Below, in pieces: positions 30,531 through 41,533 of a DNA stretch of 64,000 nt (its first letter is position 1; the number at the start of each line of letters is the position of its first letter). The notes beneath the pieces are model-generated. The model worked only from the letters and a program-made list of their open reading frames with translations. It ran no database searches and was not told the DNA's origin. Origin of the DNA: Palaemon carinicauda (taxonomy: Eukaryota; Arthropoda; Malacostraca; Decapoda; Palaemonidae); contig NC_090768.1 in assembly GCF_036898095.1 (NCBI RefSeq), forward strand, positions 47,575,687 through 47,639,686, in the 5' to 3' direction. The position numbers and the translations under genes were made by a program.

Positions 30531-31778
30531 TATGAGGTAGGTTGAAGTAATAATCCGAAAAAGTAAAAGCATCCAAGACATTTTTAACAAAACTCACAAA
30601 AAATCTCTTCCCCAATTCGAGAGGCCTCCTGCCTGTTACAAGAATTTAACAGGGAAAATAATATTCTATACTGAAGCCTAGTGACTTCCTCAAAACAGAT
30701 ATAACAGGATATAATGGATCATAGGAAATTTAGCAGGCCAAACGGCATTTGACAAAAGGGACAAACAGAATAGTAATATAGGTACTGTAATATTGCTGAT
30801 GGGCATAAATCACGAAAAAACATCATTACACTCACCCTCTCCCCTTATGAAAATGCACAAGAATTTCCTGTACATACCTGAAAGGAAAAATGAAGATGGT
30901 AAAAATATTGAAATATAACATAACAAAAATAATATGCATTAAAAATTTCAGTAGGCCTACTATTCACACCAAACATCCTATATCAATTAAAAGTAATTCA
31001 CACATTTGATTTCATAATGAAAGCTGAAGCTCACTAGATTTCTGATTATTCTGAAAACCTGAAGTTTCAGAGACAAGAGGACCTCTTCCAAGGCTGTGAA
31101 ATCTATCTTACAAAAGAGCCTTACTTCCTAAAACTTACATTCCTCTTCCGCAAAATATAATTACTCTGTCAGTCACAAAGCCAATCTTCAGTAAAACATT
31201 CATAAAAATACTCTCACAATGTTCAATGTAACTGTTAGAAAACAGGAAAAAAAACAGAAATGGAATATTAATAATAAAATTCCTCTCTAACAGCTTGGTT
31301 TAATCGAAATTTACTAGTAAATATTTCTATTTGTCATTTCCTTTCTTTTCTATAAGAATAAACCTCTAATAAAGTATTGAAACACCCAAGTACATTAGTT
31401 AATGGTAAGAAACGAAACAGCGAAACACCATAGATCCTTGTTGTTTCAGTTTTGAGGTTTAAATAACTGCCTATCTTCTTAATACCACAAGTTAGTGTAG
31501 AGGAGGGTGAACATCAGATAAGTATAGAAATAATTTTTTTTTTTTCTATTAAAATTTCTTTTATTTCTATGAACCTCCTTCGTACTCATACTTATGACTT
31601 CCAGCAGTATTAAGGCTACTGAGGGAAAAAGATAAGTTATTCATAAATTGAAATAGTATAAAATAATAAATATTCTAGACACCTGGTATAGATTAATTGA
31701 AAGAAAGCATCTCAAAATGATGTTTAGAATATGGAATTCCATATTGTTTTCTCAAGCTATTTGAAATTTAAGATATGT
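30531..31778. other. AT-rich spacer, no gene seen
   Basis: About 1.25 kb of AT-rich sequence with no convincing open frame and no repeat I could match to others in the window. It is the longest stretch that could be plain host intergenic DNA. Confidence 0.6.
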
Positions 31779-31782
31779 AAAA

Positions 31783-32308
31783 CGGATTTTGAGCGACGCG
31801 AAAAATCTATTTTTGGGTGAGATAGCCATGTTGTCCTGATGGAAGGTTCCTATTAGTAGCTTCCAAGGGATATATGAACTACAGTGATATTCCCAGAAAA
31901 TTTACCTTTAGTTCTCCAGAATTCTAACTCCTGGCACGAATATCCTTAAAATTTCTCTTAAGGATATTGCATAAATCAGGGGACGTATATCTTGATACGA
32001 CACATAGCGATCTTCACCCCAAATAGCGTTTTCGCCTCGAGGGGGAAGAGTGGAAAATTTGGCAGGGGAGCCATTAACAAGGTTACCCTATTTCCCATAC
32101 TACTATTGAGTATCAAGATGGCGGTTATTCCTTGTAGCATTGAGCATGGTGCTACAGATATAGTAGTTTCGGGAGGGATCCTACCAAGGCCTTTCTATAG
32201 AAAAGGAGGGCGGGTCCATCAGGACGACATGGCTATCTCACCCAAAAATAGATTTTTCGCTTCGTTCAAAATCCGTTTTTTGGGCTCAAGACATATCGTC
32301 CTGATGGA
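31783..32308 (-). repeat. 3' terminal repeat and internal complementary region of DIRS G
   Basis: 31783-31846 is inverted at 32215-32275 with few mismatches (shared AAAAATCTATTTTTGGGTGA and TCCTGATGGA). After TTTT comes TGGGCTCAAGACATATCGTC (32281-32308). This would be the inverse of the missing 5' outer end, by analogy with C and D. Between the arms lies the 3' repeat, whose 5' partner is not in the window. Confidence 0.7.
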
Positions 32309-33109
32309 AATTTACCAGAGAATTACTAGAAGTACTGTATCTGTGGATTTTCATAAGTGCCATAACCTTGGGACAAATTTTTCTATGGTCATCTGGACTA
32401 TTGAGACAAATGACGTTACCGTTATCCGTCATTACCACTAATCATAGCCAATGTCAGTGCTTCCTGCCCCCTGCAGGGAAGTCATACTAGACAGTAGAAA
32501 AGGGGCCTCAAGGTTAGCATATATTGTATGAACAAACATAAGTCTCCACCCGAAATACAGACGGTCTCACGGTTTGTATATATTGTCAGAACAATATAAG
32601 TGTCAATTACATCCATTGTTTGTAAGCATAATGATATGAGGTTTACTTGAATAAATAAGTACGAGAACTCTGGCATCTAAAATGTGCAAATTGCAGGGCG
32701 AGGTAGGACGCAATTACATTCTAATAGACATTTATTTCGAATAAATGACTAAATGGAAAACGAGTGAAACGAATGTAACATGTTAAAGGAATTATACGTG
32801 CAACAAATGCAGAAAATATTTTTCCTCCTTGAAAGGGAAGAAATGATGAGTGCCACTCTAAAGCTGAAAATTTTGATAAATTTTCCTAATATAAATTCTG
32901 TAATGTTGTATACTGTCAACACTGTGTAGTACGTACACACGGCACAAGTGTTATCTGTATAATTCCATACCAGAGATTTTGAACAGTCTTAGCATCACCA
33001 TGGTGGCACTCACTTAAAAGGTATTGCACTGGAAGTGTCAACACCTTTTCACCCTAATTGATAGCCCCAATCAATTAACTGTTCATCGCAGCACTAGACG
33101 ACACGTTTT
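32309..33109 (-). other. 3' UTR of DIRS G
   Basis: Non-coding sequence between the complementary region and the recombinase end. No other gene is seen. Confidence 0.5.
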
Positions 33110-34342
33110 AATACACTACCTGCCGCCACCACATAATGCTTCAGTTCATGGACTTGCTTAGCGTAATGTTTGTAAAACACTCTGGATGATTTCCATCCAA
33201 TATATGAGCGAAGACGCTCAAAGTCCATATACTGAAAAAAGTTCAGTGATGAAACAATTTTCCTCGGATCATGACCTGCGGGTGTACTGTCAAGATCCGC
33301 TCTGCGAATGGAGTAGGTGAGCTTCGCCCTCAGTTGTTTTAGAAATAAGTTTGATCCTGGAGTTTCGCCTTTGAAGAGCTGTCCTCCCCTGAAGTCTTAA
33401 GTTCTACGAAGATAGACCTTTAGACATTCTACTGGACATAGAGAGACATCTTCCTTCAGAGCGCAGATTCTCCAGGGACCCCATCTTTCAATGGGTAGCT
33501 AGTTCCTGGCGAGAAAAGCTGGATCAGGAAAGAGATTCAGTTCTCCCACTTCTGTGAACTGAATGTGGCCCTCATTTCTTGACAGGGCTACTATTTCACT
33601 AACTCTAGCCCCTGAGGCTATAGCGAACAGGAAAATAACCTTCTGGGTTAGATCCTTGAGAGAACAATCTTCATTGTTCACGGATGAAGCATAATGTAGG
33701 ACCTTGCCCAAAGACCATGAGATGGGCTTCGGAGGAGCTGCAGGCCTAAGCCTAGCGCATGCCTTCAGGATCTTGTTAAAGATTTCGTTCGTCAGATCCA
33801 CTTGAAAGGCATATAGCAGAGGTCTAGTCAAGGCTGACTTACACGTAGTTATCGTGTTAGTTGCCAGACCTTGATTATGAAGGTGGATAAAGAAGGACAG
33901 ACAGAAGTCTATTGAAATTTCTTTCGGTCCTTTTGCTTTAACAAAAGCAACCCACTTTTTTCAAGACGATTCATATTGTCTTCTAGTTGACTTGGACTTG
34001 CATTCTACTAGGAAGTCTATATTGCCTTCTGAGATCCCAAATCTTTTCTTAACCGCTGGGGCGAGAAAATCATGAAATGGAGGTTTAGGGTTCTCTGTAA
34101 TGAATCGGAGACAATTAACTTCTGAACCTTTTGAGATAGTGCTGGGTTCAGTACAAGTGCCAGCCTCAGCCTCAGTTCCCTCACTAGAGGGAACCAATTT
34201 CTCTTGGGCTATTTGGGAGCCACTAGAGCTGCCGTTCCTTAGAAGGATCTCAGCGTGTTGAGGACCTTCAGCAGGATATTGGATGAAAGGAACAGGAATT
34301 TCTGGGTCCATCCGTTCCAAACTAGGGACATGCCGTCCGTTA
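33110..34342 (-). pseudogene. tyrosine recombinase of DIRS G, frameshifted
   Basis: 34320-33961 holds the N-terminal domain (KSKSTRRQYESS). 33831-33499 has box I (ASGARVSEIVALS). 33350-33110 in another frame encodes AGHDPRKIVSS, with HxxR, and FYKHYAKQ, with the tyrosine. The catalytic residues are recognisable, but stops and frameshifts separate them. Confidence 0.7.
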
Positions 34343-34659
34343 TCTCCGTGGTGGTTTTCTCGACTACTTCGCTTGGAAAGAGGTCTTTACCCCAGATGTT
34401 AGAAGATATCAGCTTCTTGGGCTGCACACATCTCTATGCAGTTTTGTAGGGAAAAGGAGGCCACAAGTCTCTCCTTTGTCTCTTGTTCCTTGCACAAGAG
34501 AAACTCGGAAAGTTTAGGGAGATTCTCACTAAACTGTCGTCCAGCGATGTCCGTGTCCAGTTTCCCTACTGAGAAGGTTAAGTGGACTTCCTTCCAATCC
34601 TTCTCCTGCATGGGCAAGGCTAGTGACAGAGGCCTGCACTCCTCAAGTGTAGGGCATGG
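34343..34659 (-). repeat. 317-bp gag copy inside the RH-YR junction of G
   Basis: It appears identical base for base to 36357-36673 (offset 2014), which is gag in its proper place. Here it interrupts pol between LPQYVAP and DGMSLVWNGW, replacing about ten codons found in C and D. Perfect identity points to a very recent event or an assembly artefact. Confidence 0.85.
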
Positions 34660-36275
34660 GGCTACATATTGAGGTAGTTTCTTGATGACGCTCGTCACGA
34701 AGAGGTCGATCTGCAGTTCCGGGACTTGTTCCAATCTGAAGAGAATGGGTCTGCGTCTGTGGACCATTCTTACTCTATCGGCTTGAGCCAGAGTAGAGCA
34801 TCCGCTGTCACATTGCGGATCATTTGTAAGTGAACTGCTGATAGGTGCCATCTCTTTAAATAAGGGATGGCTAATATCACAAAGAATATATGGGACGATC
34901 TCGAGCTTTGTCGGTTCGGGTATCTCACTATCACTTAGCTGTCCAAGATCAACCTGATGAGGGTTGATCTGCGTGGAGAGTTTCCCCAACGTCAACAGGA
35001 CTGCCATGGCTTCCAAAATGTAGATGAGAAGGGCCTTGCACAGAAATGACCAAGTCTCTTTGACTTTCCTCTGATGGGAGTGAAATCCCCATTCTTCCGT
35101 CGAGGCATCCGTGCAGATGATCTTAGATGGTCGAGGTGGTTGCAAGGGTACGGTCCTCATTAGGCTTTTGGCCTTCGACCATGGGTTGAGAAGTGATCAA
35201 GGGAAGACCGATATCGGTCATTTTAGATCTCTTCAAGCGTTTGATGCGTATCTTCTTTAGACTCCTGACGCATCTTTCAGCTGTGCTCTTAACAATGGGT
35301 CTGTCACTGCTGCAAACTTGAGAGTTCAGTACTCTTTCCTGTTAGCGTCTTGAAATCCTGTTGGATTACAGTAGTCTCTTGACCGACCCTGCGCTCTCCT
35401 TCTTCTTCCCTAAGGGAAGGGAGAGACAATGTGACCTCAGGTTTCAATGGTTTTCCAACCACTGAAACCTTTGAGCTGGAGAGAGTCGAGACTTCTTGAA
35501 GTTGATTTTGCATCCCAGATGTTCCAGGAACTGGGTTACTTCTTTGGATGCTTGTAGAACAGCCACTTCGGGTGCTGCCCGCACCAGCCAGTCGTCCAGG
35601 TACTTTGTTACCTGAACAGTTTCTAGGCATGGTTATTGCACGACTGCGTCCACCAATTTCGTGAAGATATTTGGGACTGTGTTTAGTCCGAAGAGTATGG
35701 CTCTTAGAACATGCTTTATCTTCCGTAACTAGGTAGGAGGAGAGGGGGTGACTGACTAGAAGCTGCCAATAGGCATCTATCAGCTCTATCGAGACTATGA
35801 ACGCCCCTTTTTGCAATAGGGTCCTTATGTGTAGAAGGATTAACATCCTGAACTTGTTGTTTCTTATGAACTTGTTGATTGGCGACAAGTCCAGAATGAC
35901 TGAGTTTTCTTGAGTCCTTCTTGGGAACACAAAACAGCCTTCCCTGGAATTTGATGGACTTTGCTCCAGAGCTATAGGGTATACTCTTCTCATACGGGGT
36001 TGGAGTTTTGGAAGAGTTGAAGAAATGATGGTGGAGACATGTCTAGTTTCCATCCTAGTCCAATCTTGATTACGCCTTGGGCCCAAGTATCGAAGGTCCA
36101 ACAATCCTATTGGAGCCTCCCTCCTACCAGAAGCATCTCTTTGCTTCAATAGATCAGAAGGTTTACCTCCTCGACCGCCTACCTGGGGCACCCCGGTCAT
36201 AGAAACTGTGGGATGTTGTCGAGCAGACCGAGGAAAAAGTCTAGACTTCGTCTTCCTTTTAGGTTGGGGACCCAC
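34660..36275 (-). pseudogene. RT-RNase H of DIRS G, broken
   Basis: 36275-35304 includes NSVILDLSPINKFI and IVSIELIDAYWQLLV, the DIRS RT palm. In a shifted frame near 35610-35575 KYLDDWLVRAAP gives an intact YLDD. 35160-34663 gives RNase H (IICTDASTEEWGFHSH, LLIYILEAMAVLLTLGKLS) and the DLFVTSVIKKLPQYVAP end. Several frame changes are present. Confidence 0.75.
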
Positions 36276-36282
36276 ATCCGGG

Positions 36283-36336
36283 GAAGACTTCCTCTTTGAA
36301 AAGATGCCCCGACTTCCTCTTTGAAAAGATGCCCCA
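36283..36336. repeat. short tandem duplication in G
   Basis: GACTTCCTCTTTGAAAAGAT followed by GCCCC occurs twice in a row near the end of gag. Confidence 0.8.
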
Positions 36337-36356
36337 CTCCTGGAGAAGGTTCCTAT

Positions 36357-37608
36357 TCTCCGTGGTGGTTTTCTCGACTACTTCGCTTGGAAAGAGGTCT
36401 TTACCCCAGATGTTAGAAGATATCAGCTTCTTGGGCTGCACACATCTCTATGCAGTTTTGTAGGGAAAAGGAGGCCACAAGTCTCTCCTTTGTCTCTTGT
36501 TCCTTGCACAAGAGAAACTCGGAAAGTTTAGGGAGATTCTCACTAAACTGTCGTCCAGCGATGTCCGTGTCCAGTTTCCCTACTGAGAAGGTTAAGTGGA
36601 CTTCCTTCCAATCCTTCTCCTGCATGGGCAAGGCTAGTGACAGAGGCCTGCACTCCTCAAGTGTAGGGCATGGATTGCCTGCCTCCACTGCCTTGGCAAC
36701 AGATTTAAATGCCTTCCATGTAAAGGGGAATGCTATTGAAGCAGGAGTAAGAAAGGTAGGGTGTTTTTTACTCAAGGCAGACACTTTTGACACCAAGTAA
36801 CCCGGCTTTCTAAGGCTACTTGACAAGAGAGCCTGGGCCTTATCGTGATCGAGAACCATGACTTCCTTCGGTTCCGTCTCTTTTTCTGACATTGGTTCAT
36901 GCTTCAGTCGAATGAAGCAATCGGGGAAAGCGTTAAAGCTTGGCTAAAACTGGATTTCGTCAAGTGTAGGGCATGGATTGCCTGCCTCCACTGCCTTGGC
37001 AACAGATTTAAATGCCTTCCATGTAAAGGGGAATGCTATTGAAGCAGGAGTAAGAAAGGTAGGGTGTTTTTTACTCAAGGCAGACACTTTTGACACCAAG
37101 TAACCCGGCTTTCTAAGGCTACTTGACAAGAGAGCCTGGGCCTTATCGTGATCGAGAACCATGACTTCCTTCGGTTCCGTCTCTTTTTCTGACATTGGTT
37201 CATGCTTCAGTCGAATGAAGCAATCGGGGAAAGCGTTAAAGCTTGGCTAAAACTGGATTTCGTCTCAAGGGACAGCTCCCATCTTCTCTGAGAAGTAGAG
37301 TTTGCCGTCCAAAATCGGCACAGGCTCTGCATACCTCCAGGGATAGGTTTTGGAGCATGTCGAGAGGTCTTGGTCTCTGGGTCGCTTGAATGACCCTCGG
37401 GAGGCGATGAGTAGAGCTTCATGGAGCTCTCTCTTTTGAATTTCGCTTCCTTTGTTTCGCCTTGTTTGCGAAAGTTTTCCATAAGACCCGTAAGATGGGC
37501 CAGTGACTGGCTCATTTTGTCTAATAGAGGGGTAGAAGGTGAAGACGTCGAGGCTAACGGCTCCAGGGCCGGCACGGATGGAAGGACAAACAAAATAGGT
37601 GACAACAC
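36357..37608 (-). pseudogene. gag of DIRS G with tandem duplication
   Basis: 37608-37207 and 36892-36413 encode gag. LTFSVGKLDTDIAGRQFSENLPKLSEFLL aligns with the FTVGKL...FSEKLPKLPENLL segment of C. A 303-bp unit is perfectly duplicated (36658-36960 and 36961-37263), repeating the part that begins MSEKETEPKEVMVLDHDKAQ. The left end of the right-hand copy runs into a stop (PTLDEIQF). Confidence 0.7.
36658..37263. repeat. perfect 303-bp tandem duplication in G gag
   Basis: Two adjacent copies with a period of exactly 303 bases and no difference that I could see. The period is a multiple of three. See the findings on artefact versus recent duplication. Confidence 0.9.
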
Positions 37609-38284
37609 TTTTCTTGGAGTACTCCACTGTTCACTGGAAATTTATTTAATATGACTCCACTTAAATTAACTTTGCACTTGCTATGCTCATGAACAGACTT
37701 AATAAAATATATATATTTATGAGGAACTACATAATAATGTAGGAATCTCCACAAAATTGACCAGTGCACATGATCAAAGGCTTTTTCAGAGTCCACAAAT
37801 GCCATCAAATGTGAATTTCCATATTCTACACATTGTTGTATAACATGTCTTAAAATTACAATTTGGTCAGTACAACTATGTTTTCTAAATCTTGCTTGTT
37901 CATTCTCTGCGTTTCATCAATCTTTCTCTCTAGTCCCTCTGTAATTATTGCAATCAATTAGGTCTCATTTTCTGCAATTTTCCCCAACATTCCTAGCTCC
38001 AATTCATTAGGTTTTGCCTCTCCAAGCCACATTCTACAAAATAATGTTGTAAGTGTTCAGGGAGTCACTTCATTTTCGGCCAATATCATCTAAGCAGTTA
38101 TTTCATCATATGAAGGGGCTTTCAATCACTTGATTTTTTAATGATAGCTTTGACTTCAAACAAACTGAATTCCTTCGTGGGCACATCAGGGTCTTCCTCA
38201 GCTTCAGGTATATCAATCAAATTATTCCCTTCATATCTTCTACTATTGACCTTACTAAAGTGTTCCATCCAACATTACCTTTCT
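37601..38284 (-). pseudogene. RT start of LINE K
   Basis: 37808-37601 encodes MMAFVDSEKAFDHVHWSILWRFL and KFPVNSGVLQ, matching the plus-strand RTE-like copy at 59665. The upstream part (38284-37810) is degenerate. The left end is cut at DIRS G. Confidence 0.65.
38151..38284. repeat. 134-bp direct repeat left of H
   Basis: It matches 41534-41667 with two differences. The sequence is LINE K coding DNA, so K sequence is duplicated around H. DIRS elements normally make no target duplication. Confidence 0.85.
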
Positions 38285-38635
38285 GGGCTCCGACCCGTGC
38301 CGCCCAGTGAAATGCTCCTGTAACATCATTTTTAAGGTAAAAAACTGCTATAAATTTACCAGAGAAAAATTGTATAGGAATGCTAGGTTGAACCCAGCTC
38401 GCTCAACTTAATAAGGTGTCGGTATACTACTGGGGCGTGAATTAATCACAACCAGAGGCTTCGCACCATTTAGATATCTCCTGTCAATATCCCCGAACAG
38501 CGAGGTGCTGTTCAACATCCTACTACTACTAGCAATCCCACGCCAGTGACGTCACTCCTTTAATAGCACGCAGCTTGCTAGCCGTATTTTGCCGTGTGTG
38601 TGAATTTTGCTGGTTTTTTCTGGATTTACCTCAAG

Positions 38636-38701
38636 ATGTCAGACTCCACAGTCACTCCATCTAAGTTAAGTACAAGATCTATGAGTTTTGAGATTTTGGA
38701 G
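38636..38701 (+). other. gag exon 1 candidate of H
   Basis: ATG followed by MSDSTVTPSKLSTRSMSF, nearly identical to D. The D donor GAG|GTAGTC is GAG|GGGGCC here, so that splice site is lost if the D model is right. Confidence 0.4.
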
Positions 38702-39203
38702 GGGGCCTTGCCCTTTTTTGCTTATATTATTCAGCTTTATTTTTCAAGACCTTGCGTGGGTCTTTCATGGCACCCGGCTCCCTTGTATCTCTCTCTCGTT
38801 CGTTCTTAACGATTTTCAATGAGTCCTCCATACTGATTGTTCCTCGTTATGAACCTTATGGATATCCACGGTTCACACACCGTTTTATTTTTATATTGTC
38901 CAGTTATTATGATAACAGTTATTACATATACGTGTGCGTTTTTTCGGTAGGTTGGCATGCCTGATCGCCTTCGGCGTTCTATTCCACTTTATTATTACTT
39001 GGATTATTTACGTTCGCACGCCACGGACTTGCTTATCATATTAACGTCATTCGTTGGCTTGCATTAGCTCGAGGGGCTTTCATGAGTCAGATATTACATA
39101 TTAGTTTTCATTTTGTTAGCACTTCACTGACTCTGTGTTGTGTTGGTAGCCCTGCCACAGTCAGGCTTGGGTTTTTTCCGGTCTCATGTTCGCTCCCTCG
39201 TTT

Positions 39204-40062
39204 ATCACACAATAATATGATAAGAATAATGATAAAATTGTAATAACCAAGAACGAAGAATAACGACAACGTAACAATTAAACATAAAGATATAGTCTAA
39301 ATCAAGCACCTTCCTGAGGTGTGAACATATCTATAACAAAGGCTAGATCGATATTCTTCGTCCAAATTGGACTTGCTAGCAAATAAATACCATAGTAAAA
39401 AACAATAATAAATAATGATAATAATATTGGTCATAAAACGTAAGTGATATAACCTAGATGACAGAGTACCAGAAGGGCAATATTAACTTGAAAAACTACC
39501 GAATCGAACAAAACCAAAATGGCTGCCGATACCGAGGACGGCCAAGCCTCTTCCAAAATTAAAATCCACATTACTGGAACGAGAACAAATGAACGGTACT
39601 GAAAAAACTGTCAAAACAAACTATGGTACTTAACATTGGTAAAGGTGAAGTAGCAACGTCAGTCATGTTGAATTAACGACAATCACTTCAAAACACACTT
39701 AACAAAATAAAAATGACTTAGCGGGCAAGTCCAAAACAGAAGGATGACCTGGAGAGCGAGAGTAGTAGGTGTCGGTAGGGTAGCCCAACTGTATTCTCTA
39801 GGGCCTGTCACGGCCCTCCCCTTTGATGAAGGGATTATCTAAATGGAAGACAGCCTGTGAATAGTGGTTTACACACGCCCTTGTTAGATATACGACACTT
39901 ACAAGGTGCTCGCTGGAGGGTTGTAACCTCTGTATTTCATGCTTTTATCTTTCTCTAGTATATTTGGAAGATTTATATTAGAAAAGAAGGACTTTCACCG
40001 GACGTCACAGGTCTCTCCCCAGAAATAGATTTTTCCTTCGTCAAAATCCCTTTATTATTATC
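39204..40062 (-). mobile_element. A-type DIRS terminal fragment inside H
   Basis: It resembles 5965-6817 of DIRS A, including the exon 1 start (minus strand, near 39665) and the leader. The right edge, however, carries GGTCTCTCCCCAGAAATAG and CCTTCGTCAAAATCCC, the end found at the 3' side of C, not the GTCGACC type seen at 5' ends. It interrupts D-type intron sequence of H. Confidence 0.65.
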
Positions 40063-40560
40063 ATCCAGCATGCCTTCCTATCTTATTTTACCATGTGTTA
40101 TGTTTTATAGTGTTATTAGTCTTTCCGCGTGATCATATCATCGTGGGTCTGGCAGGTTGGTACACCTGCTATCGCCCCACTCCTAGCCTCCTCCCGCCGA
40201 TACCCCACCCCAGGGTTCCCTCCCTCTCTCTCTCCCGATCGAGTTTGAGTCACTTTATAGCGCTATGTACCCCTCCCGGGGGCATCCGCTTTGCACGGCC
40301 GGTTCCCGTTGATCTGTGAGGCATACTATTATTATACATTAACGTACATTACTTACTCTTCCCACTACTCTACCCGGTCGTAGTCGTTTTCTTTCCGTCG
40401 CTCGTTTGGCCAACGATCGGCGGGAAGTTTTCGGCTCGGTCCGTGGTACCTTGTTATTTCATTAAGTTTTGTACGTGCTACTCCCTCTCAGTCCCGCACG
40501 TCACGGACCCATTTAAGATCCCTTCCCCCTCTCTAGTGTCACGCTCCTCACGGACCTCAT

Positions 40561-40562
40561 AT

Positions 40563-40611
<49 letters not shown>
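40561..40611. repeat. (AT)n microsatellite
   Basis: About 50 bp of AT repeat inside the H intron. The D intron has only a short TATATATA run near 24258, so the array expanded in this copy. Confidence 0.9.
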
Positions 40612-40614
<3 letters not shown>

Positions 40615-41130
40615 TTTCATTACGGGATCCCCGGAAGTAGCATTTATACATTACCATCCGGTCAAGTTGTTTAGTTGAGCCCCCGGAGCCAACGTTATGC
40701 ATTATTACTTGGATTACCTTTATATTTTAGTCACATATATATATATTATATACGATCCTAGTTCTCGACCTTGCCTTCCTTCTTTTGATATGATCACGAT
40801 TACGGTCTGACTTAATTTAATTCAATATTTTTACAATCAAATAGAACTGTTATTTTGATTTATTAAGCACCTCGGGGCCCCCGGGGTCCCCTATTTTGCC
40901 TTCATTCAATATATTTAAGGCATTTATATGAATAGTTTTTATCATGTGTTTGATATATATATACTGTATAGAATTGCAGCACCCGGGCCCCCGTGCCCTT
41001 CATTTGCTTCCATTCAAGATAATTATAGATATTAAAATTTATCATCATGATATTAACTTTTATAAATATTTAAGCACCGGGGCTTTTAATTGCTTTCCTT
41101 TAAGATACTCGTGTATCTTTTATCTTACAG

Positions 41131-41301
41131 ACTGTACGCTGTGCGATGACGGCATGTCCCGCTGTTCTCCACCAACCCTGCGGCCATGATGTGTGTCGTT
41201 CGCACGCTCACTGCTCTCTTCAAGTGGATGACCTAGCTGTTTGGCATCCGGACAATTGTGTAGTCTGCTACAAAATTACCTCCACTCTAACATCTGACTC
41301 G
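41131..41301 (+). other. gag exon 2 of H, 171-nt Cys/His exon
   Basis: TATCTTACAG before and GTAAGTGC after. It is open in the same phase as D exon 2 and exactly as long. It encodes HQPCGHDVCRSHAHC and VWHPDNCVVCYKI. Differences from D are mostly conservative at the protein level, and all Cys and His are kept. This argues that the segment was translated. Confidence 0.65.
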
Positions 41302-41533
41302 GTAAGTGCATTTACATTAATACAGACTTGTGGGAAGTTATAAATTATTTTAATGTTCTCTTTTAAATGCTCCCCTTTAACATCATTTCTAAGGTAAAAA
41401 ACTGCTATAAATTTACCAGAGAAAACTTGTATAGGAATGCTAGGTTGAACCCAGCTCACTCACCTTAATAAGGTATCGGTATACTACTGGGGCGTGAATT
41501 AATCACAACCAGAGGCCTCGCACCATTTAGATA

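Larger units (their letters stand above)
31779..37600 (-). mobile_element. DIRS-like retrotransposon G (5' end missing)
   Basis: This minus-strand element ends on the left at CGGATTTTGAGCG after AAAA (31779-31782). The 3' inverted repeat is at 31783-32214, the internal complementary region at 32215-32308 and the 3' UTR up to about 33110. Then come YR, RNase H, RT and gag up to about 37600, where it abuts an RTE-like LINE. It belongs to the same broad family as A/C/D but is more diverged in protein and ends. It contains two striking internal duplications and many frameshifts. Confidence 0.75.
38285..41533 (+). mobile_element. DIRS-like fragment H (D family, plus strand)
   Basis: It starts with the 5' outer end GGGCTCCGACCCGTGCCG and a leader matching D, gag exon 1 at 38636 and an intron that holds an A-type DIRS piece (39204-40062). 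Gag exon 2 is at 41131-41301, a few intron bases follow, and then a second, direct copy of the leader (about 41366-41533). RT and YR are absent. It is inserted in LINE K, and a 134-bp stretch of K is present on both sides. Confidence 0.7.
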
